Notes under the pieces: generated by a model
The model's database searches: none
Seen by the model: the letters and a program-made list of their open reading frames with translations, nothing else
Told to the model about the DNA's origin: nothing
Source: Pseudomonas graminis
Lineage (GTDB): Bacteria; Pseudomonadota; Gammaproteobacteria; Pseudomonadales; Pseudomonadaceae
Direction: 5' to 3'
NCBI RefSeq assembly: GCF_004364335.1
Contig: NZ_SOCR01000001.1
Coordinates: forward strand, 62,001-126,000
Length of the DNA: 64,000 nucleotides
Shown here: positions 28,114 to 36,217 of the stretch, piece after piece
Layout of the letters: each line of letters opens with the position of its first letter
How positions within the stretch are numbered: the first letter of the stretch is position 1
Position numbers and translations under genes: made by a program

Positions 28114-29504
28114 AAATCAGCGTTTTCGGTAGTGGGTATGTCGGGCTGGTGCAAGCCACCGTGCTTGCTGAAGTCGGCCACGACGTGGTCTGCATGGACA
28201 TCGATCAGGCCAAGGTCGAGCAGTTGCGCCAGGGCCAGGTGCATATTTTCGAACCGGGGCTGGCCGGCCTGGTGCGTGAGAACCTGGAGAACAAGCGATT
28301 GCAGTTCACCAGCGACACCCAACTGGCGGTCGAGCACGCCGAGGTGTTGTTCATCGCCGTCGGCACCCCGTCCCGCGAGGACGGCTCGGCGGACCTGAGA
28401 GGCTTCTTCGCGGTTGGCGAGGCCATCGCGATGTACCGGGCCGAGCCGCTGATCATCGTTGAAAAGTCCACGGTGCCCGTCGGCAGTGGCGATGCCCTGC
28501 GTGCACACATCGACAAAGCCTTGCGCCAGGCCGGGCGCTTGCTTCAGTTCGATATCGTCTCAAACCCGGAATTTCTCAAGGAAGGCTCGGCGGTCAATGA
28601 CTGCCGGCGCCCGGACCGCATCGTCATCGGCTGCGACAGCGATGCCGTGCGCAAAGTGATGCGCGAGCTGTACGCGCCGTTCAACCGCAACCATGACCGG
28701 ATCATGTTCATGGACCTGCGCAGCGCCGAGCTGACCAAGTACGCGGCCAACTGCATGCTGGCGACCAAGATCAGCTTCATCAACCAGATCGCCGAACTGG
28801 CCGAGCACCTGGGCGCGGACGTTGAGTCGGTCAGACTGGGCATCGGCGCGGATTCACGGATCGGTTACGACTTTATCTACCCCGGCTGCGGTTACGGCGG
28901 CTCGTGCTTTGGCAAGGACATCCGCGCGCTGATCCACAGCGCCCGGGAAGCCCATTGCTCCAACGATCTGCTGGCAGTGGTCGAGGCGATCAACGAGCGG
29001 CAGAAGAACAAACTGTTCGAGCGGGTCAAGGCGTTCTATGAAGGGGATCTGCGCGGCAAGACGTTTGCGTTGTGGGGCCTGGCGTTCAAGCCGAACACCG
29101 ATGACATGCGCGACGCGCCGAGCCGGGTGCTGATGGAAGCCTTGTGGGACGCCGGCGCCACGGTGCGCGCGTTCGACCCCGAGGCCATGCAAGAAACACA
29201 GCGCCTTTACGGCAACCGCAAGGATTTGATTCTGATGGGCACGCCGGAATCGACGTTGAACGATGCGGACGCGCTGATCATCTGCACCGAGTGGCAACAG
29301 TTCAAGGCCCCGGATTTCGAGCTGATCCAGCAACGCCTCGCCGCGCCGGTGATCTTCGACGGCCGCAACCTGTACGACACCGAACGCCTGGCGCAGAGCG
29401 GGTTTCACTACTTCCCGATCGGCCGTGGGGAATCCTGCGAACTGCCGATTCCGCAGAAGAAGTGGACGCCGTACAAAAGCGTGGCGGGTGGGGTAATGGT
29501 GTAG
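28110..29504 (+). CDS. ugd: UDP-glucose 6-dehydrogenase
   Basis: A 464-residue NAD-dependent enzyme that oxidises UDP-glucose to UDP-glucuronate, the precursor used by ArnA. The N-terminal Rossmann motif is [18 protein letters not shown], and the catalytic Cys lies in [14 protein letters not shown] central helix links to a second nucleotide-binding domain ([18 protein letters not shown]). The ATG at 28110 overlaps the arnF stop, preferred to the TTG two codons upstream. Having ugd as the last gene keeps precursor supply tied to the pathway. Confidence 0.95.
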   Translation: MKISVFGSGYVGLVQATVLAEVGHDVVCMDIDQAKVEQLRQGQVHIFEPGLAGLVRENLENKRLQFTSDTQLAVEHAEVLFIAVGTPSREDGSADLRGFFAVGEAIAMYRAEPLIIVEKSTVPVGSGDALRAHIDKALRQAGRLLQFDIVSNPEFLKEGSAVNDCRRPDRIVIGCDSDAVRKVMRELYAPFNRNHDRIMFMDLRSAELTKYAANCMLATKISFINQIAELAEHLGADVESVRLGIGADSRIGYDFIYPGCGYGGSCFGKDIRALIHSAREAHCSNDLLAVVEAINERQKNKLFERVKAFYEGDLRGKTFALWGLAFKPNTDDMRDAPSRVLMEALWDAGATVRAFDPEAMQETQRLYGNRKDLILMGTPESTLNDADALIICTEWQQFKAPDFELIQQRLAAPVIFDGRNLYDTERLAQSGFHYFPIGRGESCELPIPQKKWTPYKSVAGGVMV

Positions 29505-29557
29505 CAGCCGATAGTGGTGTCCGGCACCGGCCCCATTGAATGCAAGCGATACTTCGT

Positions 29558-29800
29558 AGTGGGACCGGCTTCAGCCCCACTGAATGCACGCGATGCTTTT
29601 TAGTGGGACCGGCTTCAGCCGGGAAGAGGCCCTTGGGTGCACCGTCAATTTTGCGGTGTGACCCATGACGCCTTACCGGCTAAAGCGGGTCCCGCAATGG
29701 TGTCCGGCGCCGGCGCCACTGAATGCACGCGATGCCTGGATGCATGATCGTCCCCACGCTTCGCGTGGGAATGCAGCCCGAAACGCTCCGCGTTCATGAA
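29558..29800. repeat. REP pair and palindromic Pseudomonas repeat
   Basis: GTGGGACCGGCTTCAGCC appears twice near 29562-29620, followed by an imperfect inverse copy near 29675-29695. A further element (29747-29796) contains a 7-bp hairpin, CCCACGC-TTC-GCGTGGG at 29753-29769, and CGCTCCGCGTT. These fill the gap between ugd and the convergent GT39 gene. Confidence 0.85.
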
Positions 29801-31272
29801 CGGCGGTCCGTAGTCGGGGCGGCAGTGACGAAATAGTAGATGCGTCCTCCAATCTCGAACCGGTCGAGCACCCGCAGCGGGGGCTGCGGCGAGGATTCGC
29901 TTTCCATCACTACCACTCGGTCATCGCCCGGTGCCAGAAAGCGCTCCAGTTCGGTGCCGGCCATGACGCTTGGGAGCAGGCTCTGGCTATAGAACACGCT
30001 GGCACCCGCCAATCGTTCGCTGGGTTGAAACAGCGCCACCTGCACCCCTTGCTGTTGCAGGTCGTGGATTTTTTCCGTCAATGGCAGAAATGACAACTGC
30101 CTGTCCTCGCGCGGCGCCAGCCATTGCGCTGCACCCAGGTAAGTGACGACCACCAACAGGACACCTAGCCCGCTGATCCCTCGACGATGGCGCATCACCG
30201 CCGCCGCAACCGTCGAACCTTTAGCCTGCGCGCGGACCCTCGCCACAAGCACCGACGCATATTCGGCGGCAATGACCGCAGCGGCCGGTGCCAAGGACAT
30301 GAGATAAACCGTGCGCTTGCTCGACGCCAGGGTCAGCAGGAGGAATTGCGCGCCGAGCCACAGGCTGAAGAACAACAGATAGCGGTTGCTCATCAATTGC
30401 CTGCGAAAGTGCCAAAGCCCCAGATACACCAACAGATTCCACGGCAAAAACGCTTCCGGCAGTTTCGCCAGGTAGTAATAGAACGGCTCATAATGCCCGG
30501 CTTCGGTGAACGAGCCGCTGAACCGGCCGACGCTGTTGGTCCACAGCACCTCTTTCAACGACGCTGTACCGCCCTGCCCGTACAGAAACCCGAGCCAGAC
30601 AAGAAGCGGCACCAGCGCCAGCAGCGTGAAGGCTGCCGGGCGAATCCAGTCGGCGACCTTCAGGCGTTTTAATTGCACCGTTTCGAAGATCAGCCAGAAG
30701 AAGATCACCACGCCCGGCAGCGCCAGCCCCAACACCCCTTTGCTCAAGGTCGAAATCACGAGGCCCAGGGTAAACGCAAACCAGGGACCGAGCGCCGGCG
30801 CCCCGCGTCGCGCGCCCTCGCTGGCGTGGAAAAACGCCAGCAGCGCCAGGGTCACGCCGAGGGACAGCAACGCGTCCTCGCCCACTTGCCGCGTGTTGCT
30901 CCAGAAGCTGGCCGTTGTCGCCAGCATGAATGCCGCCAGCCAGGCCACAGAGGCCGGCCGGCCGAACCGCAACAGCATGGGGTAAAGGAGCAACACGCTG
31001 AACAGCCCGGCGAACGCCGACGCCAGGCGCACCGCCCAGGGCGTGGCCCCGAACACGCGGATCGCCGCCGCATCCAGCCAGACGCTCAGGGGTGGCTTCT
31101 CAAGAAAGGGCTGTCCGTTGAGGGTCGGCGTCACCCAGTTATCGCTCAGGTGCATCTCCATGGCGATGCCTGCCACCCGTGGCTCTGTCGAGTTTTGCAG
31201 CTGGTGATTGCCCAAGGCGAAGAAAAACAGCACAGCAACGAGCACGAACAGCGAGAGCGCACGAGACATCAT
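29794..31272 (-). CDS. GT39/ArnT-like membrane glycosyltransferase
   Basis: A protein of about 492 residues with some ten hydrophobic segments and a soluble C-terminal tail. The first loop carries the PMT/ArnT pattern STEPRVAGIAMEMHLSDNW, with an acidic residue where the catalytic Asp is expected, then FLEKPPLSVWL. It should use a polyprenyl-phosphate sugar donor at the periplasmic face; donor and acceptor are unknown. Start choice is uncertain among ATGs at 31302, 31272 and 31269; I prefer 31272 by family pattern. It converges on the arn operon and may be a second lipid A or glycan modifier. Confidence 0.8.
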   Translation of the reverse strand: MMSRALSLFVLVAVLFFFALGNHQLQNSTEPRVAGIAMEMHLSDNWVTPTLNGQPFLEKPPLSVWLDAAAIRVFGATPWAVRLASAFAGLFSVLLLYPMLLRFGRPASVAWLAAFMLATTASFWSNTRQVGEDALLSLGVTLALLAFFHASEGARRGAPALGPWFAFTLGLVISTLSKGVLGLALPGVVIFFWLIFETVQLKRLKVADWIRPAAFTLLALVPLLVWLGFLYGQGGTASLKEVLWTNSVGRFSGSFTEAGHYEPFYYYLAKLPEAFLPWNLLVYLGLWHFRRQLMSNRYLLFFSLWLGAQFLLLTLASSKRTVYLMSLAPAAAVIAAEYASVLVARVRAQAKGSTVAAAVMRHRRGISGLGVLLVVVTYLGAAQWLAPREDRQLSFLPLTEKIHDLQQQGVQVALFQPSERLAGASVFYSQSLLPSVMAGTELERFLAPGDDRVVVMESESSPQPPLRVLDRFEIGGRIYYFVTAAPTTDRRS

Positions 31273-31503
31273 CAAGGGAATACCGGCTGGGGAACGAATC
31301 ATCAATGGATGGCTGTTGGCAGTATAGGCTGCGCTTTGTTGAAGGCTTGTCAACGACCTGTCAGCACTTGATCGGCCGGCCGAGTGGTTCAGTGGATGGC
31401 TGACAAACGCGCACTTACGGATGATCACTGGCATACTCTTTGCCACAATTCAAAGCGCCCAGGCACTTATAAGTGTGCAATCGAACATTAAACACTGACG
31501 GGG

Positions 31504-31638
31504 TTTTCACACTCCGGCCACATAACTTTTACGCCGACCGCCCGACAGGCCATGGATGACTGTTCTGAATGCACCCATGCAAAGGAGTGACAATTTGAAA
31601 CGTATTTAAGACCGTTAAAAATTGACAATAAAATTGTC
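31504..31638. promoter_or_regulatory. AT-rich regulatory region with TTTTCAC and two inverted repeats
   Basis: The gap between the GT39 gene and the LTA-synthase-like gene holds TTTTCAC (31504-31510), TTTAA-GACCG-TTAAA (31605-31619) and GACAA-TAAAA-TTGTC (31624-31638). The two inverted repeats are 4 bases apart. TTTTCAC also recurs twice upstream of the Ais-like and PAP2 genes. A role as activator or repressor sites is inferred. Confidence 0.4.
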
Positions 31639-31728
31639 TGCGCTATGTGCGCACCTGTAAATCACGGTGAAGACGCCGCAGCGCCAGATAACTGCAAACT
31701 CGATATGACCGTCCAAAGGATTAGACAC

Positions 31729-33660
31729 ATGCGGATTTACTCATCGGCCCCTGCCCGATTCCTGCTGTTGGCAACCGGCACATGGCTCGCCCTCTTTTTT
31801 CTCACCCGTCTCGTTTTATTCACCACCCATCTGGATGAAGCCGGCAATCAGGTAATAGCCACTTTCATCACCGGCTTGCTCTACGACCTGGCATTCCTGA
31901 CCTACGCCGCCGTGCCGCTGGGCATTTATGTCCTGCTCTGCCCGCCACGCTTATGGCGAGCTCGCGGGCATCGCTGGTTCCTCCAAGGGCTGATGACACT
32001 CAGTATTTTCGTGATGCTGTTTGTCGCTGTGGCCGAATGGCTCTTCTGGGACGAGTTCGGCGTGAGATTCAACTTCATCGCCGTGGACTATCTGGTGTAT
32101 TCCGACGAGGTCCTCAACAACATCCTCGAGTCCTACCCCATCGGCAAACTGCTGACCGCCCTGGCGATCGTGGCAATAGTACTGAGCGCGATCATGAGCC
32201 GCGCCGTCGCGGCCACGATCAAAGCCCCGACACCGCCGCTGCGTAGCAGGCTGGCCGGTATCGCACTGCTGCTGGCGCTGGCGGCCGTCAGCCTGCAATT
32301 CGTCGATCAGGACAACCCTCGCGGTTTGGGCGGCAATGCTTATCAGCGTGAACTGGCGAGCAACGGTCCGTATCAGTTTTTCGCCGCATTCCGAAACAAC
32401 GAGCTGGATTATCAGCAGTTCTACGCCACCCTGCCCGACCCTCAAGTCGCCGAGCAGATGCGCCGGGAGCTGGCCGAGCCGAACAGCCGATTTGTCGGCA
32501 CTGACCCGGTGGATATCCGGCGCGCGATCGACAACCCGGGCACGACGCGCAACGCCAACATCGTATTGGTGACCATTGAGAGCCTGAGCGCCAAATACCT
32601 GGGCAGCAACGGCGACACGCGCAACCTGACGCCCTACCTGGATGCGCTGCGCAAGCAAAGCGTGTACTTCAATAATTTCTACGCCACCGGCACACGAACG
32701 GACCGCGGCCTGGAAGCCATCACCCTGTCCATTCCGCCGACGCCCGGACGTTCCATCGTCAAGCGCGTCGGTCGCGAGAGCGGTTTCGCCAGCCTGGGGC
32801 AGCAACTGAGCGCCGTCGGTTACGACAGCGTGTTTGTTTACGGCGGCCGGGGCTATTTCGACAACATGAATGCTTTTTTCAGCGGCAACGGCTACCGCGT
32901 GGTGGACCAGAGCAGCGTCAATGAACAGGACATTCATTTCAAAAATGCCTGGGGCATGGCCGACGAAGACCTTTACCAGCAGGCCCTGAATCTGGCGGAT
33001 GCGGACTACGCTGCGAACAAACCGTTTCTGTTGCAGTTGATGACCACCTCAAACCACCGCCCTTACACCTTCCCAGAGGGACGCATTGACATACCTTCCG
33101 GCAACGGTCGCGACGGCGCGGTGAAATACACCGATTACGCCATTGGCAAGTTCCTTGAAAGCGCCCGCCAGAAACCCTGGTTCGACAACACGCTGTTCGT
33201 CTTCGTCGCTGACCACACGGCCGGCAGCGCAGGCAAGGAAGACTTGCCCATCGACAACTACCTCATTCCGCTGTTCATCTACGCGCCGAAGATGATCCAG
33301 CCCCGGGAGTTCTCTCAATTGGCGAGCCAGATCGATCTCGCGCCCACGCTGCTGGGGCTGCTGAATCTGGACTATCAGTCCACCTTCTTTGGCCGCAATC
33401 TGTTCCTCGATTCGGCCTTGCCGCCCCGGGTGGTGGTCGGTAATTACCAGCACCTTGGACTGTTCGACGGCAAGGATCTGGCCATTCTCAGCCCGCGCCA
33501 GGCCCTGCGCCGCCACGACAACGCGCTGGGGGAAAGTGTCGAAAGCCAATCAACCTCTGCCGATCCATTGATTGCCCGCGCCATCGCCTATTACCAGGTG
33601 GCAAGCGAAGGGTTCAAACAGCATTTGCTGGACTGGAAGCCTGACGCCTCAAAGCCTTGA
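31729..33660 (+). CDS. LTA-synthase-family phosphotransferase (sulfatase fold)
   Basis: A 643-residue inner-membrane protein. Five hydrophobic segments occupy about residues 10-185, followed by a large periplasmic alkaline-phosphatase/sulfatase-type domain. Catalytic features are visible: Glu of VTIESLSA, the nucleophile Thr in GTRTDRGLEAI, His of SNHRPYTFP, and the metal ligands in VADHTAG. Relatives transfer phosphoglycerol or phosphoethanolamine to glycans or lipids; the exact group cannot be told. The ATG at 31729 has AAAGGA 8 bases upstream. The context with arn, Ais-like and PAP2 genes suggests envelope charge modification. Confidence 0.82.
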   Translation: MRIYSSAPARFLLLATGTWLALFFLTRLVLFTTHLDEAGNQVIATFITGLLYDLAFLTYAAVPLGIYVLLCPPRLWRARGHRWFLQGLMTLSIFVMLFVAVAEWLFWDEFGVRFNFIAVDYLVYSDEVLNNILESYPIGKLLTALAIVAIVLSAIMSRAVAATIKAPTPPLRSRLAGIALLLALAAVSLQFVDQDNPRGLGGNAYQRELASNGPYQFFAAFRNNELDYQQFYATLPDPQVAEQMRRELAEPNSRFVGTDPVDIRRAIDNPGTTRNANIVLVTIESLSAKYLGSNGDTRNLTPYLDALRKQSVYFNNFYATGTRTDRGLEAITLSIPPTPGRSIVKRVGRESGFASLGQQLSAVGYDSVFVYGGRGYFDNMNAFFSGNGYRVVDQSSVNEQDIHFKNAWGMADEDLYQQALNLADADYAANKPFLLQLMTTSNHRPYTFPEGRIDIPSGNGRDGAVKYTDYAIGKFLESARQKPWFDNTLFVFVADHTAGSAGKEDLPIDNYLIPLFIYAPKMIQPREFSQLASQIDLAPTLLGLLNLDYQSTFFGRNLFLDSALPPRVVVGNYQHLGLFDGKDLAILSPRQALRRHDNALGESVESQSTSADPLIARAIAYYQVASEGFKQHLLDWKPDASKP

Positions 33661-33747
33661 TCGGCAGGCGGGGACCGTAAGCGCGTACGGCAGACGAGCG
33701 GTGAGTGGGCGCCATCCAGTCATCGCTCGCAAGCCAGTAGGATCGCT

Positions 33748-34134
33748 TTGGCAGACGACAAGATATTCACGGCAGCCGAACCTATTTTTGACAAACGCCT
33801 GTCTAGGATCGCGCAACGTTTAGAGTGGCGGGTTTTATCTATGTTGGTTGTCGAGGATCTGGTGTTGGACACAAGCAAATACCGGGCGACCCGCGCCCAA
33901 CGATCGCTCAAGCTCAACCCGACCAATATCGACATACTCGCGCTGCTGATGCTGAGAAGTCCCGACATCGTCAGCAAGGAAGAGATCGCGCAAATGCTGT
34001 GGGGCGAGCTGGGCGTGAACAAGAGCGGCGGTCTGGGTACGCGGGTCCATCAAATCAGAAAGATCGTTGATGACGGTTTTGCGTTCCCGCTGATTCATAC
34101 GGTGTACGGCGTGGGTTATCAACTGTGCAAATAA
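33748..34134 (+). CDS. Orphan OmpR/PhoB-type winged-helix regulator without receiver
   Basis: A 128-residue protein starting from TTG with AGGA 5 bases upstream (an ATG at 33841 would give 97 residues). From about residue 33 it is a single OmpR-type winged-helix DNA-binding domain: KLNPTNIDILALLM, SKEEIAQMLWG, and the wing HTVYGVGYQL. No receiver domain precedes it. The first 32 residues are unassigned. It lies between two envelope-modifying genes and may regulate them; no kinase is adjacent, so control by phosphorylation is not expected. Confidence 0.75.
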   Translation: MADDKIFTAAEPIFDKRLSRIAQRLEWRVLSMLVVEDLVLDTSKYRATRAQRSLKLNPTNIDILALLMLRSPDIVSKEEIAQMLWGELGVNKSGGLGTRVHQIRKIVDDGFAFPLIHTVYGVGYQLCK

Positions 34135-34159
34135 GCCGTCGTTGATACCTCACGTCGTT

Positions 34160-34846
34160 TCAATCACCCGCTTTCATTGCCAGTTGCTTCCAGTCTTGCG
34201 GATTAAGTAAACCCCTGATGACCGGCCTGCTGTGTTTGTCCAGTGAGATGAACACCGCACTGTCATATTCGCTGGTATCGGCATGGGGGTACCCCTGCTT
34301 GCTTTCTATCTGACTGATGCAACCGCTATGGGTGACCAGCACGAGGTTATGGTCGCTCGTCTTGTGCGCCATGACCTGGGCAAGGTTCATCTTCTCGCAG
34401 TCAAACAGCCAGTCCTGTGACGCCACTGGATGGCCGAACAGGGATTCAGCGGTTTGCGCCGTGCGCGTGGAGGGGCTGGCGAGGATATCGGTCTGCGCCA
34501 ACCCCAGCTGACTGAGCGAACGCCCCACTTCTGCAGACACCTGGCTGCCATTGCGGGTGATCCCGTCCTTTGGGCCAAGACACTCATTATCCGAACGGTC
34601 GCAGCGCTCGCCGTGGCGCACCAGCACCACCACTTCGCCTTTCTTCCAGCTCTCGTACAGGCCCGCCCTGCTCATGTTTTGCCCGCTGGCGAGGGCGATG
34701 GGTGAACGCGGCCAGTAGGTGTAACCGGTCAACAGCAGCAGCGAAACGACGATCGCGGCGGCGCTCAGCAGAACACGGAATCTATTGGCGCCTTTAAATA
34801 ACTTACCCGCGCTGCGTGCGGGCGTGACATTAATGTGTTCGCGCAT
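34160..34846 (-). CDS. Periplasmic Ais/PmrG-like histidine phosphatase
   Basis: A 228-residue protein with an N-terminal membrane anchor (about residues 25-43), so the catalytic domain should be periplasmic. The phosphohistidine motif is VLVRHGERCD, with the second His in VTHSGCIS. E. coli Ais/PmrG, which removes heptose phosphate from the LPS core, lies next to arnB; here the homologue is about 13 kb from arnB in an envelope cluster. Substrate assignment is inferred. It is divergent from the PAP2 gene across a 307-bp gap. Confidence 0.8.
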   Translation of the reverse strand: MREHINVTPARSAGKLFKGANRFRVLLSAAAIVVSLLLLTGYTYWPRSPIALASGQNMSRAGLYESWKKGEVVVLVRHGERCDRSDNECLGPKDGITRNGSQVSAEVGRSLSQLGLAQTDILASPSTRTAQTAESLFGHPVASQDWLFDCEKMNLAQVMAHKTSDHNLVLVTHSGCISQIESKQGYPHADTSEYDSAVFISLDKHSRPVIRGLLNPQDWKQLAMKAGD

Positions 34847-34946
34847 CGTGTCGCTCCGACTGTTCAGCCCATCGGCAGACGTAAGTCTGCGTCATTGAAT
34901 GAAACGAAGCGTAAACAGCGATGCATGGTTATTTGGTAAACGGCAC

Positions 34947-35081
34947 GTGAAAAAAACAGTGGTCATTGAAGGTTATTCATTTCCAAGCCGCAGGGAAATT
35001 GTCAGGCCTTGATGCGCGGACAAGCCATTACGTCATCTAAATGGAACGCCACAGACTTTTAAACATGAATGGCGTTTTCAC
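34947..35081. promoter_or_regulatory. Divergent promoter region with two TTTTCAC elements
   Basis: The gap between the Ais-like and PAP2 genes contains TTTTCAC on the minus strand (GTGAAAA at 34947-34953) and on the plus strand (35075-35081), each pointing toward the gene it precedes. The plus-strand context GCGTTTTCACATTCC resembles GGGTTTTCACACTCC upstream of the LTA-synthase-like gene. I recall TTTTCAC as the core of the Pseudomonas ColR site; this is not verified. Confidence 0.4.
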
Positions 35082-35153
35082 ATTCCCTTCACTGCCGCTT
35101 GACCCGTGACCGCTTATATTCCGTAAGCAGCCGGCAATCGGCAGGCGAAGTTG

Positions 35154-35996
35154 ATGTTTCATCACTTATCAGGACACTCGAACGTGCCAACTGAACGATC
35201 AAGATTTTATGCGTGGAACCTGGGTTTGCCGATCGCCATTGCGCTGGCGATCTTCGTGGTCTTCGACCTGACTTCGCTGGACGAAATCATCAGCAACTGG
35301 CTGTATTACCCCAGCCACGAGTTCCCTTTTGGCCACAATCGCCTGTTCGAAAACCTGACCCACCGCTGGCCGCGCATCATCCCCGATCTCACGGGGGAAG
35401 CGGCCATCATCGGGTCGATTCTGTCGTTTGCCTGGCCGCTGTTGAAACCGGGGCGGCACGACCGGGCTATCAGGTTGCTGGAGACCTTGCGCATCGCCCC
35501 TGTGTTGCGCTTCACCGCTCGGCACCGTCGGGACTTCCTGTTTATCGTCGTGTCCTTCGCGATCATCACCGGCATGATCCATTTCTTCAAAAGCCACACC
35601 AGCATCTATTGCCCGGTGGAAACCACGCTATACGGCGGAACAATGGAGAAAAAGGAGTGGTTCGAGAATTTCAGCCTGTTCCATGAAGCCGGCGCCGGTC
35701 GCTGCTGGCCGGGCGGCCATGCGTCGGGCGGCTTCACCATGGTCGCGCTGTACTTCGTTGCGCGCCGCTATCAATGGCGCCATGCCCGGGCGATTCTCTA
35801 TGCATCGATGGTTCTGGGCGCGATATACGGTACAACCCGCGTCCTGCAAGGCTGGCACTTTATGTCGCACACTTTCTGGGCCGGGGTGATTGTGTGGATC
35901 AGCGCGCTGCTCACCGCCCTTGCCTTTTATGGCTGGCGGCAACTTGCAACGTCCGTCGCGCAGGCTCCTTCCCCCATCGCGGCCGTCGCTCGATAG
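35154..35996 (+). CDS. PAP2-family membrane phosphatase
   Basis: A 280-residue protein with about six hydrophobic segments. PAP2 motifs 2 and 3 are good: PGGHASGG and RVLQGWHFMSHTFWAG. Motif 1, normally KxxxxxxRP, reads KSHTSIYCP, so the Arg is Cys. Relatives (LpxT, LpxE, undecaprenyl-PP phosphatases) move or remove phosphate on lipid A or polyprenyl lipids at the periplasmic face. Context favours lipid A. I chose the ATG at 35154; a GTG at 35184 is possible. Confidence 0.83.
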   Translation: MFHHLSGHSNVPTERSRFYAWNLGLPIAIALAIFVVFDLTSLDEIISNWLYYPSHEFPFGHNRLFENLTHRWPRIIPDLTGEAAIIGSILSFAWPLLKPGRHDRAIRLLETLRIAPVLRFTARHRRDFLFIVVSFAIITGMIHFFKSHTSIYCPVETTLYGGTMEKKEWFENFSLFHEAGAGRCWPGGHASGGFTMVALYFVARRYQWRHARAILYASMVLGAIYGTTRVLQGWHFMSHTFWAGVIVWISALLTALAFYGWRQLATSVAQAPSPIAAVAR

Positions 35997-36217
35997 GCCA
36001 CACAGCTCCCCGCATTACTGTCACACTGGCGACCGCCGAGCAAAATGATGGCTTCGGGCTATATATCCGTTTAGCTTAGGCGGTCCCCATTAATGGACCA
36101 GTCATACGCTGCTGCGGCAGTAATGTCTGCATACCCACTGCCGTTCATCCAGTCGCGGAAATCTATCCCGTCGTTCCAAGTCCATTTTTTTCGAATTACA
36201 GCGTCGAGAAGTCGCCC

